Positions 1 through 9,941 of a DNA stretch of 64,000 nucleotides are shown here, one piece after another (within the stretch, counting starts at the first letter, position 1; every line of letters begins with the position of its first letter). The DNA lies in NCBI RefSeq assembly GCF_018446385.1, contig NC_055986.1:26708302-26772301 (forward strand), given 5' to 3'. Made by a program: the position numbers and the translations under genes. The notes under the pieces were generated by a model. That model had not been told where the DNA came from and made no database searches. It was given only the letters and a program-made list of their open reading frames with translations. The stretch comes from Zingiber officinale (lineage: Eukaryota; Streptophyta; Magnoliopsida; Zingiberales; Zingiberaceae).

Positions 1-1
1 T

Positions 2-1681
2 ATTCACTGCGTATTTGTTGACACAGGGAGCTCAGTCAATATCATATTCAAGAAGGCGTTCGATCAGCTGCAAATTGATCGAGCCGAGTTGTTACCCATG
101 ACAGCTCCGCTCTACGGGTTTACGGGTAACGAAGTTCAGCCGGTCGAACAGATCCGGCTGGCTATCTCGCTGGGAGAAGAGCCGCTCAGGAGGACAAGGA
201 CAACAAACTTCGTGGTGGTCGACTCTCCCTCGTCCTACAACGTCATTTTGGGACGACCGGCGCTCAGCGAGTTCCGAGTGGCCGTCTCAACCTTCCATCA
301 GAAGATCAAGTTCCCCGTGGAGGGCAGAGTGGGAGAAGTACGGGGAGATCAGCTAGCAGCTCGGCGATGCTACGTCGAGATGGTCCGAACAGAATCCAAT
401 TCCGCTCGGAAGGCGCCCCGGATCGAGGTAAACGCCATAACTGAAAAGCCTCCCACTTTAATTTATGAAGAAAAAGAAGAAGTACAGATTCACCCAACCC
501 GACCGGAGGCCACAACATTTATCGCGTTCGATCTGGAGGCCAACCAGAAGGAAGAAGTTGTCAAATGCCTCCAGAGAAATTGTGATGTCTTCGTCTGGTC
601 GACGCATGAGCTGCTCGGAATTTCACCAAGTGTAGCGCAGCATGAGCTCCACGTCCGACCGGACGCTCGTCCTGTGAAGCAGAGAAAAAGAGATTTCAGC
701 GCCGAGCAGAATGCCATCATCCGAGTAGAGGTGGAGAAGCTTTTGGAAGCCGGCCATATACGTGAGGTGCAGTTCCCGAGCTGGCTGGCTAACGTAGTAT
801 TAGTCTCCAAGCCGGACAACAAGTGGAGAGTATGCATAGATTTTCGGGATCTCAACAAAGCTTGCCCGAAAGACTTTTATCCTCTACCCCGGATAGATCA
901 GTTGGTGGACTCTACGGCCGGCTGTGAATTAATATGTATGTTCGATGCTTACCAAGGCTATCATCAAGTGCCGCTCGCCCGTGGAGATCAAGAAAAAGTC
1001 AGCTTCGTGACGGCCGACGGCACCTATTGCTATAATGTGATGCCGTTCGGATTGAAGAATGCGGGGGCCACGTATCAGCGCTTGATGAACAAAGTATTCA
1101 GAGAGCAGATCGGGCGAAATCTGGAAGTGTACGTGGACGACATTCTCATCAAGTCCGTCCGAGCGACCGATCTCTTCAAGGACATGGAAGAAACTTTCCG
1201 AACGCTACGCAAATATGGAGTCAAGCTAAATCCTCAGAAGTGCCTGTTCGGAGCAAAAGGAGGACGTTTCTTGGGGTACATAGTGACCGAGCGGGGTATT
1301 GAAGCAAATCCCAGCAAAGTAAAAGCCCTACAAGACATGCCGCCCCCAAGAAATCTGAGAGAAGTGCAGCGTTTGACCGGTCGGATAACTACTTTGTCCA
1401 GATTCATATCCAAAACCGCCGACCGGAGCCTTCCTTTCTTCAAAATCTTGCGCAAGGCCACTGAAGAATGCGATCGGGCGTTCGAAGATTTGAAGGCATA
1501 TCTGAATTCCCTCCCGGTATTAGCCAAGCCGGCTGCGGGTGAGCCACTTTGTATCTACTTGTCTTCCACCGAGCAAGCAATTGGCTCGGCACTAGTGAGG
1601 GCGAGCGGGGAGGAGCTTGTGTATTTCCTTAGTCATATTTTAAAAGATGTTGAATCTCGCTCACTGGGCTCGAAAAGCTAG
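2..1681 (+). CDS. Tat retrotransposon protease-reverse transcriptase (N-terminus off window, C-terminus frameshifted)
   Basis: The frame is open from base 2, upstream of the first ATG at 89, so the true start lies left of the window. The aspartic protease motif DTGSS is at bases 20-34, followed by the ILGRPAL block typical of gypsy proteases. The reverse transcriptase core is clear: WRVCIDFRDLNKACPKDFYPLP, the palm motif MFDAYQGYHQV, and the catalytic YVDD near base 1130. The RNase H connection begins after about residue 470, but the frame stops at 1681, and the continuing homology is found in another frame from about 1669. The product would copy element RNA into DNA in cytoplasmic particles if intact; here it is cut short within RNase H. 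Confidence 0.85.
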   Translation: MHCVFVDTGSSVNIIFKKAFDQLQIDRAELLPMTAPLYGFTGNEVQPVEQIRLAISLGEEPLRRTRTTNFVVVDSPSSYNVILGRPALSEFRVAVSTFHQKIKFPVEGRVGEVRGDQLAARRCYVEMVRTESNSARKAPRIEVNAITEKPPTLIYEEKEEVQIHPTRPEATTFIAFDLEANQKEEVVKCLQRNCDVFVWSTHELLGISPSVAQHELHVRPDARPVKQRKRDFSAEQNAIIRVEVEKLLEAGHIREVQFPSWLANVVLVSKPDNKWRVCIDFRDLNKACPKDFYPLPRIDQLVDSTAGCELICMFDAYQGYHQVPLARGDQEKVSFVTADGTYCYNVMPFGLKNAGATYQRLMNKVFREQIGRNLEVYVDDILIKSVRATDLFKDMEETFRTLRKYGVKLNPQKCLFGAKGGRFLGYIVTERGIEANPSKVKALQDMPPPRNLREVQRLTGRITTLSRFISKTADRSLPFFKILRKATEECDRAFEDLKAYLNSLPVLAKPAAGEPLCIYLSSTEQAIGSALVRASGEELVYFLSHILKDVESRSLGSKS

Positions 1682-2301
1682 CTTTTGCTCTGGTCCTCGC
1701 CGCTCGGCGCCTTCGCCCATACTTCCTGGCGCATACCATCATTGTCAAAACCAATAGCCCGCTCGGGCGTGTGTTACTGAATCCAGAAGCATCCGGGCGG
1801 CTCATCAAATGGACGACGGAGTTAAGTGAATTCGGCGATCAAAGCGCAGTCCTTGGCCGATTTTGTGACTGAGGTGCAGAATTCAGAGCTGGAAGTTATG
1901 TGGAAAATATATGTGGATGGGTCGTCCACTCGGCTCGGAAGCGAGATTGGAATATTGTTGCTCTCCCCTCAAGAAAAAAGATGCACTTATCCGTCCGGCT
2001 GGATTATAAAGCTACCAACAATGAAGCAGAGTATGAGGCCCTCATAGCCGGCTTGCAGGCAGCTCGGCATGTTGGCGCCGGTCGGGTAACACTTCATTCG
2101 GATTCGCAGTTGGCCGCGCAGCAGCTCTCTGGCACTTTTGAAATTAACAACGCCCGACTCAAGCTCTACGCTGAAGCGTTTGAGAAACTTAAAGCCAATT
2201 TTAGAGAAGTTATTGTCCAGAAGATACCCAGAGCAGAAAATCAAGCAGCCGATGAGTTAGCCAAACTCGCGAGCTCAATAACGCCGGTCGCCATTCAGTA
2301 G
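1669..2301 (+). pseudogene. Broken RNase H tail and archaeal-type RNase H of the Tat element
   Basis: From about 1669 the RNase H homology continues in a frame different from the upstream ORF. Near 1830 it shifts again, probably by a small deletion, and once more near 1985. The second, archaeal-type RNase H keeps its acidic set in pieces: D in YVDGSS (about 1911), E in NNEAEYEAL (about 2020), D in HSDSQLA (about 2097), D in NQAADELAKL (about 2240). Two RNase H domains in a row mark the Tat lineage. A TAG at 2299-2301 separates this region from integrase. No single translation gives a working enzyme. Confidence 0.75.
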
Positions 2302-2316
2302 CCAATTGAGAAAGTA

Positions 2317-3594
2317 TTGTTGGTGGCGCACGTCGACCGGATGGAAGGCCTCACGTTTCCAAGCGACTGGCGGACACCCATTATAGAGTTCCTCCGCTCG
2401 GGCGCCACACCATCCAATGAGAATGAAGCCCAGCTGCTAAGGAGGAGAGCCGGTCGGTTCACACTCATCGGCGATCAGCTTTACAAAAAGGCTTTCTCAC
2501 GCCCGCTGTTGAAATGCGTGAGCTCGAAGGACTCGGCTTACATCCTCCAAGAAGTACATCAAGGATCGTGCGGAGGGCATCCGGGCGGACGATCACTAGC
2601 TAAGAAGATCCTGCTAGCTGGATACTTTTGGCCAACTTTACAAGCGGATGCCGCTCGGACCGTGTCGACGTGCCTTTCGTGCCAGAAGTACCATAACTTC
2701 TACCACCGACCGGCAGAAGAAATGAAGGTCGCCACTGTGTCTTGCCCGTTCGACCAATGGGGAATGGATATTGTGGGTCCGTTTCCTATGGCGACCGGAC
2801 AGCGAAAATTCTTATTGGTGGCGGTTGATTATTTTTCCAAGTGGGTGGAGGCCGAGCCGCTAGCCAAGATCACCGAGCAGATGGTCAAGAAATTTATTTG
2901 GCAGAACATCATCTGTCGGTTCGGCATCCCTCGTCGACTTATCTCCGATAATGGGCGGCAATTCACGGGAAAGTTGCTCGAAGATTGGTGCAAAAGCTAT
3001 GGCATCGAGCAACACTTCACATCCGTGGCATATCCCCAGAGCAATGGTCAAGCCGAAGTAGCCAATCGGGAAATTCTTCGTATTTTGCGCGCTCGGCTCG
3101 ATCATTTGGGAGGAAGTTGGGTGGATGAAGTGCCGGGCGTCTTATGGGCCATCCGAACGACTCCAAAGGAAGGGACGGGCGTCACGCCGTTCCACCTGGT
3201 ATATGGCGGCGAAGCGGTCATTCCTGTTGAAGTTGGCGTCGAGTCCGCTCGGATCCAAAATTATGATGAGGACAACGCCGAGCGGAGGAACATGGAGCTG
3301 GATTTGGTCGAAGAAGAAAGAGCCAAGGCGTCCGTCCGGCTGATGGCGTACCGGCAGCGGATGAAGCAAAACTACAACCGCCGCGTAATCCCCAGATCAT
3401 TCCAGGTCGGCGATCTTGTCTGGAAGAAAGTCAAGCCGGTCGGCGACGTCGGCAAGCTGGAGGCACCGTGGGCGGGCCCCTTCAAGGTTATTGAAAAGCT
3501 CCGCTCGGGCGCTTATTATTTGGAGGATGGAGACGGGCGCCAGCTGGATCGGCCGTGGAGCGCGAATCATCTCCAGCCTTATCGGGCTGGATGA
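2317..3594 (+). CDS. Tat retrotransposon integrase
   Basis: 425 codons open from 2317, although the homology continues back to the stop at 2301, so the ATG is probably not a natural start: integrase is normally cut from the polyprotein. The zinc-binding HHCC module is at about residues 79-126 (HQGSCGGHPG ... CLSCQKYH). The catalytic core follows, with D in WGMDIVGPF, D in LISDNGRQF and E in NGQAEVANRE. The C-terminal end has a VGDLVWKK block and WAGPFKV, as in gypsy integrases. It would insert element cDNA into chromosomes. Reading through from RT is prevented by the upstream stop and frameshifts, so expression is unlikely. Confidence 0.85.
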   Translation: MLVAHVDRMEGLTFPSDWRTPIIEFLRSGATPSNENEAQLLRRRAGRFTLIGDQLYKKAFSRPLLKCVSSKDSAYILQEVHQGSCGGHPGGRSLAKKILLAGYFWPTLQADAARTVSTCLSCQKYHNFYHRPAEEMKVATVSCPFDQWGMDIVGPFPMATGQRKFLLVAVDYFSKWVEAEPLAKITEQMVKKFIWQNIICRFGIPRRLISDNGRQFTGKLLEDWCKSYGIEQHFTSVAYPQSNGQAEVANREILRILRARLDHLGGSWVDEVPGVLWAIRTTPKEGTGVTPFHLVYGGEAVIPVEVGVESARIQNYDEDNAERRNMELDLVEEERAKASVRLMAYRQRMKQNYNRRVIPRSFQVGDLVWKKVKPVGDVGKLEAPWAGPFKVIEKLRSGAYYLEDGDGRQLDRPWSANHLQPYRAG

Positions 3595-3728
3595 AAGGTG
3601 CATTAATGTAACTCACTTGTGCATATATTATGGTCGCCCATGTCCTTGTAATGCAGGAAGCAAAATTAATTCAAAGGATGGCCAATGAGTTTGCCGAGCA
3701 GCAGTATTGAAGTTAGCCTTAAAAAGAC

Positions 3729-4600
3729 CGTCGAGCTCCGACGTTAAATATCGAGAGACGAGCTGGCGTCTATAAACGTCCGAGCGGCTCGGCGTTAAAT
3801 ATCGAGCAGGCGGCGTCTATAAAGCGTCCGGCGGAAGACCGTCGACTCCGTTAAATATCGAGACGAGCTGGCGTCTATAAACGTCCGGCGGAAGACCGCC
3901 GAGCTCCGACTTAAATATCGCGAGACGAGCCGGCGTCTATAAACGTCCGAGCGGAAGACCGTCGGACGTTAAATATCGAGGACGAGCCGGCGTCGCGGAA
4001 GACCGCCGAGCTCGGCGTTAAATATCGAGAAGACGGCGTCTATAAACGTCCGGCGGAAGACCGTCGAGCTCCGGCGTGAGAGCGAGCGTCTATAAACATC
4101 CGGCGGAAGACCGTAGCTCGACGCGTTAAATATCGAGAGACGAACCGGCGTCTATAAACATCCGAGCGGAAGACCGTCGAGCTCCGACGTTAAATATCGA
4201 GAGACGAGCCGGCGTCTATAAACGTCCGAGCGGAAGACCGTCGAGCTCCGACGTTAAATATCAAGAGACGAGCCGGCGTCTATAAACGTCCGAGCGGAAG
4301 ACCGTCGAGCTCAGACCTTAAATATCGAGAGACGAGCCGACGTCTATAAACGTCCAAGCGGAAGACCGTCGAGCTCCGACGTTAAATATCGAGAGACGAG
4401 CCGGCGTCTATAAACGTCCGAGCGGAAGACCGTCGAGCTCCGACGTTAAATATCGAGAGACGAGTCGGCGTCTATAAACGTCCGAGCGGAAGACCGTCGA
4501 GCTCCGACGTTAAAAATCGAGAGACGAATCGACGTCTATAAACCCTCCGATCGGAAGACTGTCGAGAGACGACTCGGCGTTTATAAACCCACCGATCGGA
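3729..4600 (+). repeat. 64-bp tandem array in the 3' region of the Tat element
   Basis: About 14 head-to-tail copies of a unit near 64 bp. Each holds the words GTCGAGCTCCGACG, TTAAATATCGAGAGACGAG, GGCGTCTATAAACGTCC and GAGCGGAAGACC. Copies between about 4140 and 4500 are nearly identical; those before 4100 carry short deletions and the last ones drift. There are no spacers, so it is not a CRISPR. Tat elements are known to keep variable tandem arrays between pol and the 3' LTR, and some have seeded genomic satellites. Confidence 0.9.
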
Positions 4601-4911
4601 CAATAGTCAAGTTCCGATGGTAAAATTCGACGGGCGACCGGAGCCTATAAGTCCGCCGAATGGATGGTTTTCTGCGCAGCCTTCGGCCGAACCCGACGTA
4701 GCAGCGTAAAGCCGAGCGGCTCCTTTATAACATGTACTTCGGGCACAAAAAGCTCAAGACCAAGGCGAAAAACAAAAATCGGACGCGGGAAGAATGGACA
4801 AATAACAAGAGATAGTTCATCCACGCCGACCGGCGGATAGACAAAATTTCTAAAGTTTGCCCCGAACGGCACGCATACAGAAAATTACAAAATAGCCTCA
4901 CAGACAGATTC
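4601..4911. other. Spacer between the tandem array and the antisense gene
   Basis: It starts as degenerate repeat units and passes into the 3' flank of the antisense gene. No convincing gene; short ORFs on both strands lack any recognisable motif. Confidence 0.5.
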
Positions 4912-7083
4912 TTAGTCATCAAAATTAAAAAGATGGTCAGGGATGGAGCCCATCATGGTCGCCAGGTCTTCAGCAGGGACGGACAGATCGGCAGGAGCAT
5001 GGCCTTTGTTCTTCATGTATTCCACCGCCACTTTGATTGCCTCCTCAAAAGTCAAGGAGAGCTTATCGGTAAACTTCTCGCCAAACTCGTCCGAGCGGAC
5101 GAAGGCTTTGCGCACCTCCGTCGATCGATCGGGCTCTCCATCTTGGTAATCCTTGAGAGCAGTCTGGGAAGCATCCAGAGCAGCTTGAAGATCTTGCAAG
5201 GCTCCTTCTACTTTGGTCCGATCGGCGGAGCGACCCTCCCGTTCGGCAGTTAGCGAGGCATCTAGCTCCTTCACCCGTTGTTCCAGCCCCCGGTTCTCCA
5301 CCTTCATCAAGTCCATATCGTCAATGGCCTTGAGCTTCCGAGCGGTCGCGGTCTTTATTTCTTTATCCCGCTGCTTGACTAAGGCTTCGAGGCGGGCAAC
5401 CTCGCTTGTCAAGCCGGAAGTCTTACCCCGCTCAGCTTCCAGCAACCTTTTGGCCTTCTCCAGAGCGACCGTTGATTGTCTGCTGTCCCCCGCAGCCTTG
5501 AGCTTCTTCAATTCGTCCTCCAGTTCGGCCAGGCGATTGCTGATGGCAATCTTCTCCACCCAGTTCTACGAACAAATATGAGCAAGTTAGAAGCTCGATT
5601 CGAAATAACCAGCAAAGCAAGACAACATACCCCGATCGCCTATTGTAGATTGCTGTCACCGAGCTGACCAGGAGTCATCATGGCGATCCGGAGACGAGCA
5701 TCCTCCCAAGCTTTGGCGAGGGGACCCGTGAGTGTGATTTGCTGCTCGGGGACGACAGGCCGATCAGCGGCTGCCATGTATTCTTCAGACGGGAGGCGCA
5801 GGATAGTCTTTATCAATTTCGGACCGCTCGGATCACCTTTAGAAGCAGTAGCCTTGCCGGACGGCTCACCGGCGGAGGAGGAAGGACGGTCGCCCAATCG
5901 TCTAATACGTCGCGGCGTTCTTGGAGGACTGGAGGGCGGCACCTCAGAGGTTGCCCTTGGAGAGCCGAGCGGCGTCGGGGTACTCTCGATAGAGACCGTC
6001 CCGGACAACACTGGAGCTTCGTCGCCCCGCTCGGATTGCGGTTCATCGGATGGAATTGGTTGAGAGGTTGCCTCTGGTTGTTTGCGCTTCCGAGTTGCCA
6101 GCGGAACGTCGTCGGCCGAACGACCCTCTACCTCAACTTGAGCGGAGGGTTCTATGTCGCCCGCAGCCTCGTCGTGAGAGGCAGGAGCGGCTAAGGCTTC
6201 GGGGACATCCTGTGTCCCCTCACCTTCTTCGCCGGCCGGATCAGCTGGAGCAAGGCCCAGCTCGGCGACCTCCTTATTCTTGGCTGCCTCGATCTCGGCG
6301 GCTCGCAGTTTCAGCCGCTCGGTAGCCTTGGCGCGCCACGTAACTTCAGCTGCAGAAGCAAAAAATAAATCAGTTAGAACAAAATAAATGGGAAGATAAG
6401 GGAACTTACTCATGCTGCAGGGCAGATCGGCTGGGGTAGAAGACAAGCCGAATATATACATTACTCCCGGAAGGAGCAGCTTGTCGATGTGATATCGTTG
6501 GCTGACCAGCCGATCGACTGCATGAAGATAGGTCGCATCGCCTCTAAATTTGCCGAGCTCCGGTTGCGCTGGCATCGCCATCTGCCACTTGATACGGAAG
6601 GTCGGTGGCTCGGGAAAACGTACGTAGAAAAAATGCTCCTTCCAATGTTTGTTGGAGCTCGGCATGTTATCAAAGAGGACGAAACCTATCCTAGACTGGA
6701 AAATGAAAGTACCCCACTCGGCTTGCTTGGGGTAATAAAAGTAATGGAAAATCTTAGGGTCGAGGGGGATGCCGTTCAGTTTAAAGAGAATTATCACCCC
6801 GCTCAGCAGCCTAATGGAGTTAGGAACTATCTGACCGAGCGGGATGCGGAAGTAATTGCAGACTTGCAAGATAAACTTATGGGGTGGGATCTCGGAAGAA
6901 AAGAACAATGCCGGGCGGCGGTTCATGAGGCCAATCGGCCGGTGTGGCTAATACTATGTGGTGGTCGGGAGGAATGTCGTAAGTCCTAGCAAGACGCAAT
7001 GCGTCCTCCTCGTCGAAACGGCTCTCCATGGTCGTGTACCACAGACCAGGAGCGCCGCCGACCGACTGTGAGGTACTAGTCAT
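4912..7083 (-). CDS. Antisense gene of the Tat element (spliced, with frameshift and stop)
   Basis: On the strand opposite pol, between integrase and the 3' LTR. Translation starts at the ATG at 7083 (MTSTSQSVGG...). A globular N-terminal part contains LARTYDIPPDHHIV, QIVPNSIRLLSGVIILFKLNGI and FHYFYYPKQ. A first intron, 6350-6409 (60 nt, GTAAGT...GCAG), joins it in phase to a Ser/Pro/Arg-rich stretch (6349-5631). A second intron, 5566-5630 (GTATGT...GTAG), leads to a long coiled coil (5565-4912) ending IPDHLFNFDD. Two defects: a frameshift with a small deletion near 6885-6925, and a TAG at 5640-5642 just before the second intron. Antisense ORFs in this place are known in Grande-type elements; their role is uncertain. 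A second copy (23.1-23.7 kb plus 13.6-14.5 kb) keeps an intron at the equivalent place, so the splicing model is sound. Confidence 0.75.
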
Positions 7084-7724
7084 GGTATAGGACCGAGAAT
7101 GAACACGGAATGGAAGGAAAAAGAAATAAAGCAAGGAAAGAAGGCAGAATGATAAAGGTGACTAACAGGAAGAAAAGGAGCAAGGAATCGAGGAGAAGAA
7201 AGGCTTACTAGTAAAAAGATAGTCGCAGGGGGTTTTGAGGTCGTCGGAGGTGCAAGGTCGCCGGAGAAGAAGAGAGCAGAGAGATGTCTGGATCGATGAA
7301 ACCAAAGTGCGGCGAAGAGCAGAGGTCGGGGGCTTTATATTGCCGCCTGAGAGCAATCTCCACCGTCCGATCCAGGTCGTGAAGAACGAGGCCATCATCT
7401 AGCCGTTCGTTTCAAACGGCGGATGTCCCATCGGAGGTGACGCCACCGCCATACCCTGACAACAGAAAGGTTGCCACGTGTCAGCGAGATACGGGTTACA
7501 TTTAATGAGCTCCCTATACCGCACGCAACGCACGTGGTTGGCAGTAGAGAAGAAGATTCGGCATAAATTCCAAGGCAATACAAGGCAAGGGAAAGATACC
7601 GCCGAACGGATGAGCATCCCTGAGCCTGGCCGAGCGGACTAATGTATCGGTCGTTGCTCAAACAGAGCGGCAGTCCAGTCAGTCGGACTTCGCCTCCTTC
7701 GACTAGACTTGAAGGGGAGGCAAG
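7084..7724. other. Antisense-gene leader, spacer and polypurine tract
   Basis: No pol-strand gene. The minus strand carries the antisense leader and TATA box. A plus-strand polypurine tract, GAAGGGGAGG at 7711-7720, ends just before the 3' LTR and would prime plus-strand DNA synthesis; the second Tat copy has the same tract (AGACTTGAAGGGGAG) before its LTR at 24541. Confidence 0.7.
7331..7340 (-). promoter_or_regulatory. Candidate TATA box for the antisense gene
   Basis: On the minus strand ATATAAAGCC lies about 250 nt upstream of the antisense ATG at 7083 and is followed by a CT-rich leader (TCTCTCTGCTCTC and similar). This is the usual plant core-promoter pattern and would make the antisense gene independent of the LTR. 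The other Tat copy has a weaker TTTTTAAG in the matching place (about 23807-23816). Confidence 0.45.
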
Positions 7725-8509
7725 TGATCCGGCGGATAGAACAGGGGGCCCCCGTTTTGAGGGGCAACGCCACGTGGAAGTCAGAAGGCCAGGTGGACCG
7801 GGCGGCTGACCGGATAAGGATGGGCCGACCTCCCGTCCGGTCGAATAGGAGTCAGGATCCGTCGCTCAACGAAACAGTAACAAGGGGCCGAGCGGAAGTC
7901 ACGCTTGGCCGAAGATATAATGTAACATAGTGCTAACAGTCCCTACGTAACACCCTACCGAAAAGCCCCCCAGCATATCGATGCAGACGGCAGGCCGGAC
8001 GTGAGGGGAGTTCCGTCCGGCCGGCGCGTAAGATAAGGGCCGTCCGGCCGGCACTCCCCGTCCGGACGGACGTCCCGGCCTGTGGTGGATAGAGAAGGAC
8101 GAACATTTCCTGACAGCTGTCACGTCCTATGGCTAGGTCATACTCCAAGTTTGACAGCGAGGTATTCTGTTGTCCCATCGAAGACGTGCTGGGACTGTAG
8201 CAGTATGGCGTCAGGTAAGCTTTCTGACAGACACATACCGCGCCTCGGTGGGCGTGTAGGAGCTCTTTCACCGCTCTATATAAAGAGCCGCATACTTCGC
8301 CGGAGGTACGCGTTCAAGACCTTTGGAGCCACTTTCTTCACTGTTTGCTTGCCTGACTTGAGCTTCGGAGGGTCACCGTCGGGAACCCCTTCCCGGCCCG
8401 ACTTCTGTGCAGGTTCGCCGGAGGTTCGTGCAACCAGTCGAAGATCCACGTCAGCAGCCGGGAGCGCCACGTGCCCAGCGTCCGTTGATTCAGCATTCGG
8501 ACAGGATCA
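7725..8509 (+). repeat. 3' LTR of the Tat element
   Basis: Starts TGATCCGG right after the polypurine tract and ends GGATCA, giving TG...CA termini, 785 bp. The partner LTR of the other Tat copy (24541-25410) has matching ends (TGATTCGG ... CATGATCA). A TATA box TATATAAAG at 8277-8285 would start element transcription. The 5' LTR is outside the window, so age cannot be estimated. Confidence 0.8.
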
Positions 8510-8510
8510 C

Positions 8511-8830
8511 TAGGGTTTACTGTAAGGAGTTTAAATATTCAATTTCTTTGAAAAGCTTTGACTAAGAAGTGGTGGATGATCTCATACCCAAGAAGGTCGA
8601 GTGTCTCGCCAACGACCTGGAAGTCAATCCTTGAAATAGATATTTAATCAACTTCTGTAATATGGTTTAACTTCTGATGAACACATGGGTTGAACTTGGA
8701 TTAATAATGTTAAGTTTCGTTTGTAATTCAAGTTTAACTTCTGAAAAGCACATGGGTTGCTAGAAAAGTTTTGTGCTTGTACAAATTTTTATACAGGGGA
8801 AACAGAACGGAATTCTGAGTAACGCCAACA
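8511..8830 (+). repeat. 5' LTR of the copia element (start missing)
   Basis: Matches 13298-13618 closely along its whole length, for example AAGTGGTGGATGAT and GGTTTAACTTCTGATG in both. It ends GCCAACA. The beginning does not show the expected TG, so the upstream part is probably displaced to the left of the Tat insertion. Confidence 0.8.
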
Positions 8831-8832
8831 AT

Positions 8833-8844
8833 TGGTATCAGAGC
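8833..8844 (+). other. Primer-binding site, initiator-tRNA-Met type
   Basis: TGGTATCAGAGC two bases after the 5' LTR end is the standard complement of the 3' end of plant initiator tRNA-Met, used to prime minus-strand synthesis. Confidence 0.85.
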
Positions 8845-9941
8845 TAGTTTTCTATCTCTGTGTGTTTGGTTTTCAGTTAAATTATGCACTTTTCATACAT
8901 AAATTTAGGCAGGATAATAGTAGAATATGTAAATAGATTAACTTTGTGGTTTGAGACATCCTAGTTCCAACTATTATGATCCTATTGTGTTTGTGTGTGA
9001 TTTGGACCCTCGGGCATGCCGAAGGCATTTTATGTGTGTGCATGATTGTAATTATTAAATACAGCAGGAGTTGTATTTGTTTTAGGATTTTACATTCTGT
9101 TCGATCTCGATTACATATACATTCCCTTGTGGAATATAGGATCGATAAATGTAAAATTTTATTTTTGTCACGGATCGTATCCTTGCGAGGCGTGGTGCTA
9201 TTTGAGGATCAGAGGCACAGCGGAAAAGGAATCAAGATAGACATGATGACATGACCCGTTGGCGGCGGCTAGGGTTAGTGGCACACGGAGGACAGCTATG
9301 GATGAGGCCATAATAGTTGGAAAATTATTTTTCATATTTATTGTCTTTTATGCTGTTTATATGTGTTGTGTGTGTATGCATGTTAAAATTCCTCGTTTTA
9401 AATAACTAAGTGGGAGAGAAATTATTTAAATTCCATGGTCTCTATTACTGGTTTGTAAGTGATGCATTCAAACTTGCGCGTTGGCTTTGAGTGCCTTCCT
9501 CCACATAGGATAAGTTTGTTTGCGGATCACTAGATCAAAGTCCCTTTATGGATGATTATAGAAAATTATTTAGGTTTGTGTGATCTTCTCCATCTGAAGG
9601 GGCACAATCATATTTAATGGACTAAGTACCAAGTAATTATATACACTTAGGCACATTTAATATTATCCTCCCCATCGGAGTCACTACTATTATTTGTGTG
9701 ACCGAAAAAAAATCAAATATTAATTTTATTTGTCATAAAGTTAGGTTGACAAGATAATAAAATTAATGGGTAAAACCCCCTCTTACAAATGTTTGAATTT
9801 GTATACATCCACACTATCGTGGCATACAAAATTCATGGTATTTTAAGATGTTGGTGAATTTAAATGATATTGTTTGAGGAATCAATATTATTTTAAATTC
9901 TAAAGTTTTGACCAAATAATTTGTGATTCTTAGGATTTCAA
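8845..9941 (+). other. Leader of the copia element
   Basis: About 1.1 kb of AT-rich, non-coding sequence between the primer-binding site and the gag ATG. I see no gene or ordered repeat in it. Confidence 0.6.

Larger units (their letters stand above)
1..8509 (+). mobile_element. Ty3/gypsy LTR retrotransposon, Tat lineage (5' part outside window)
   Basis: The element runs from the left edge to the end of its 3' LTR at the CA at 8509. Order on the plus strand: protease and reverse transcriptase, RNase H, an archaeal-type second RNase H, integrase, a tandem-repeat zone, a gene on the opposite strand, a polypurine tract, and the LTR. A second RNase H plus a long 3' region with an antisense ORF is the known layout of Tat elements such as Grande and RIRE2. 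The copy is defective: frameshifts in RNase H, a stop between RNase H and integrase, and a frameshift and a stop in the antisense gene. The gag and 5' LTR are beyond the window. Base composition is clearly more GC-rich than the neighbouring copia elements. Confidence 0.9.

Noticed and set aside
3729-4600. CRISPR-like regular repeats
   Set aside because: The units touch each other without spacers, and the window is a plant genome; it is a tandem array inside a retrotransposon.
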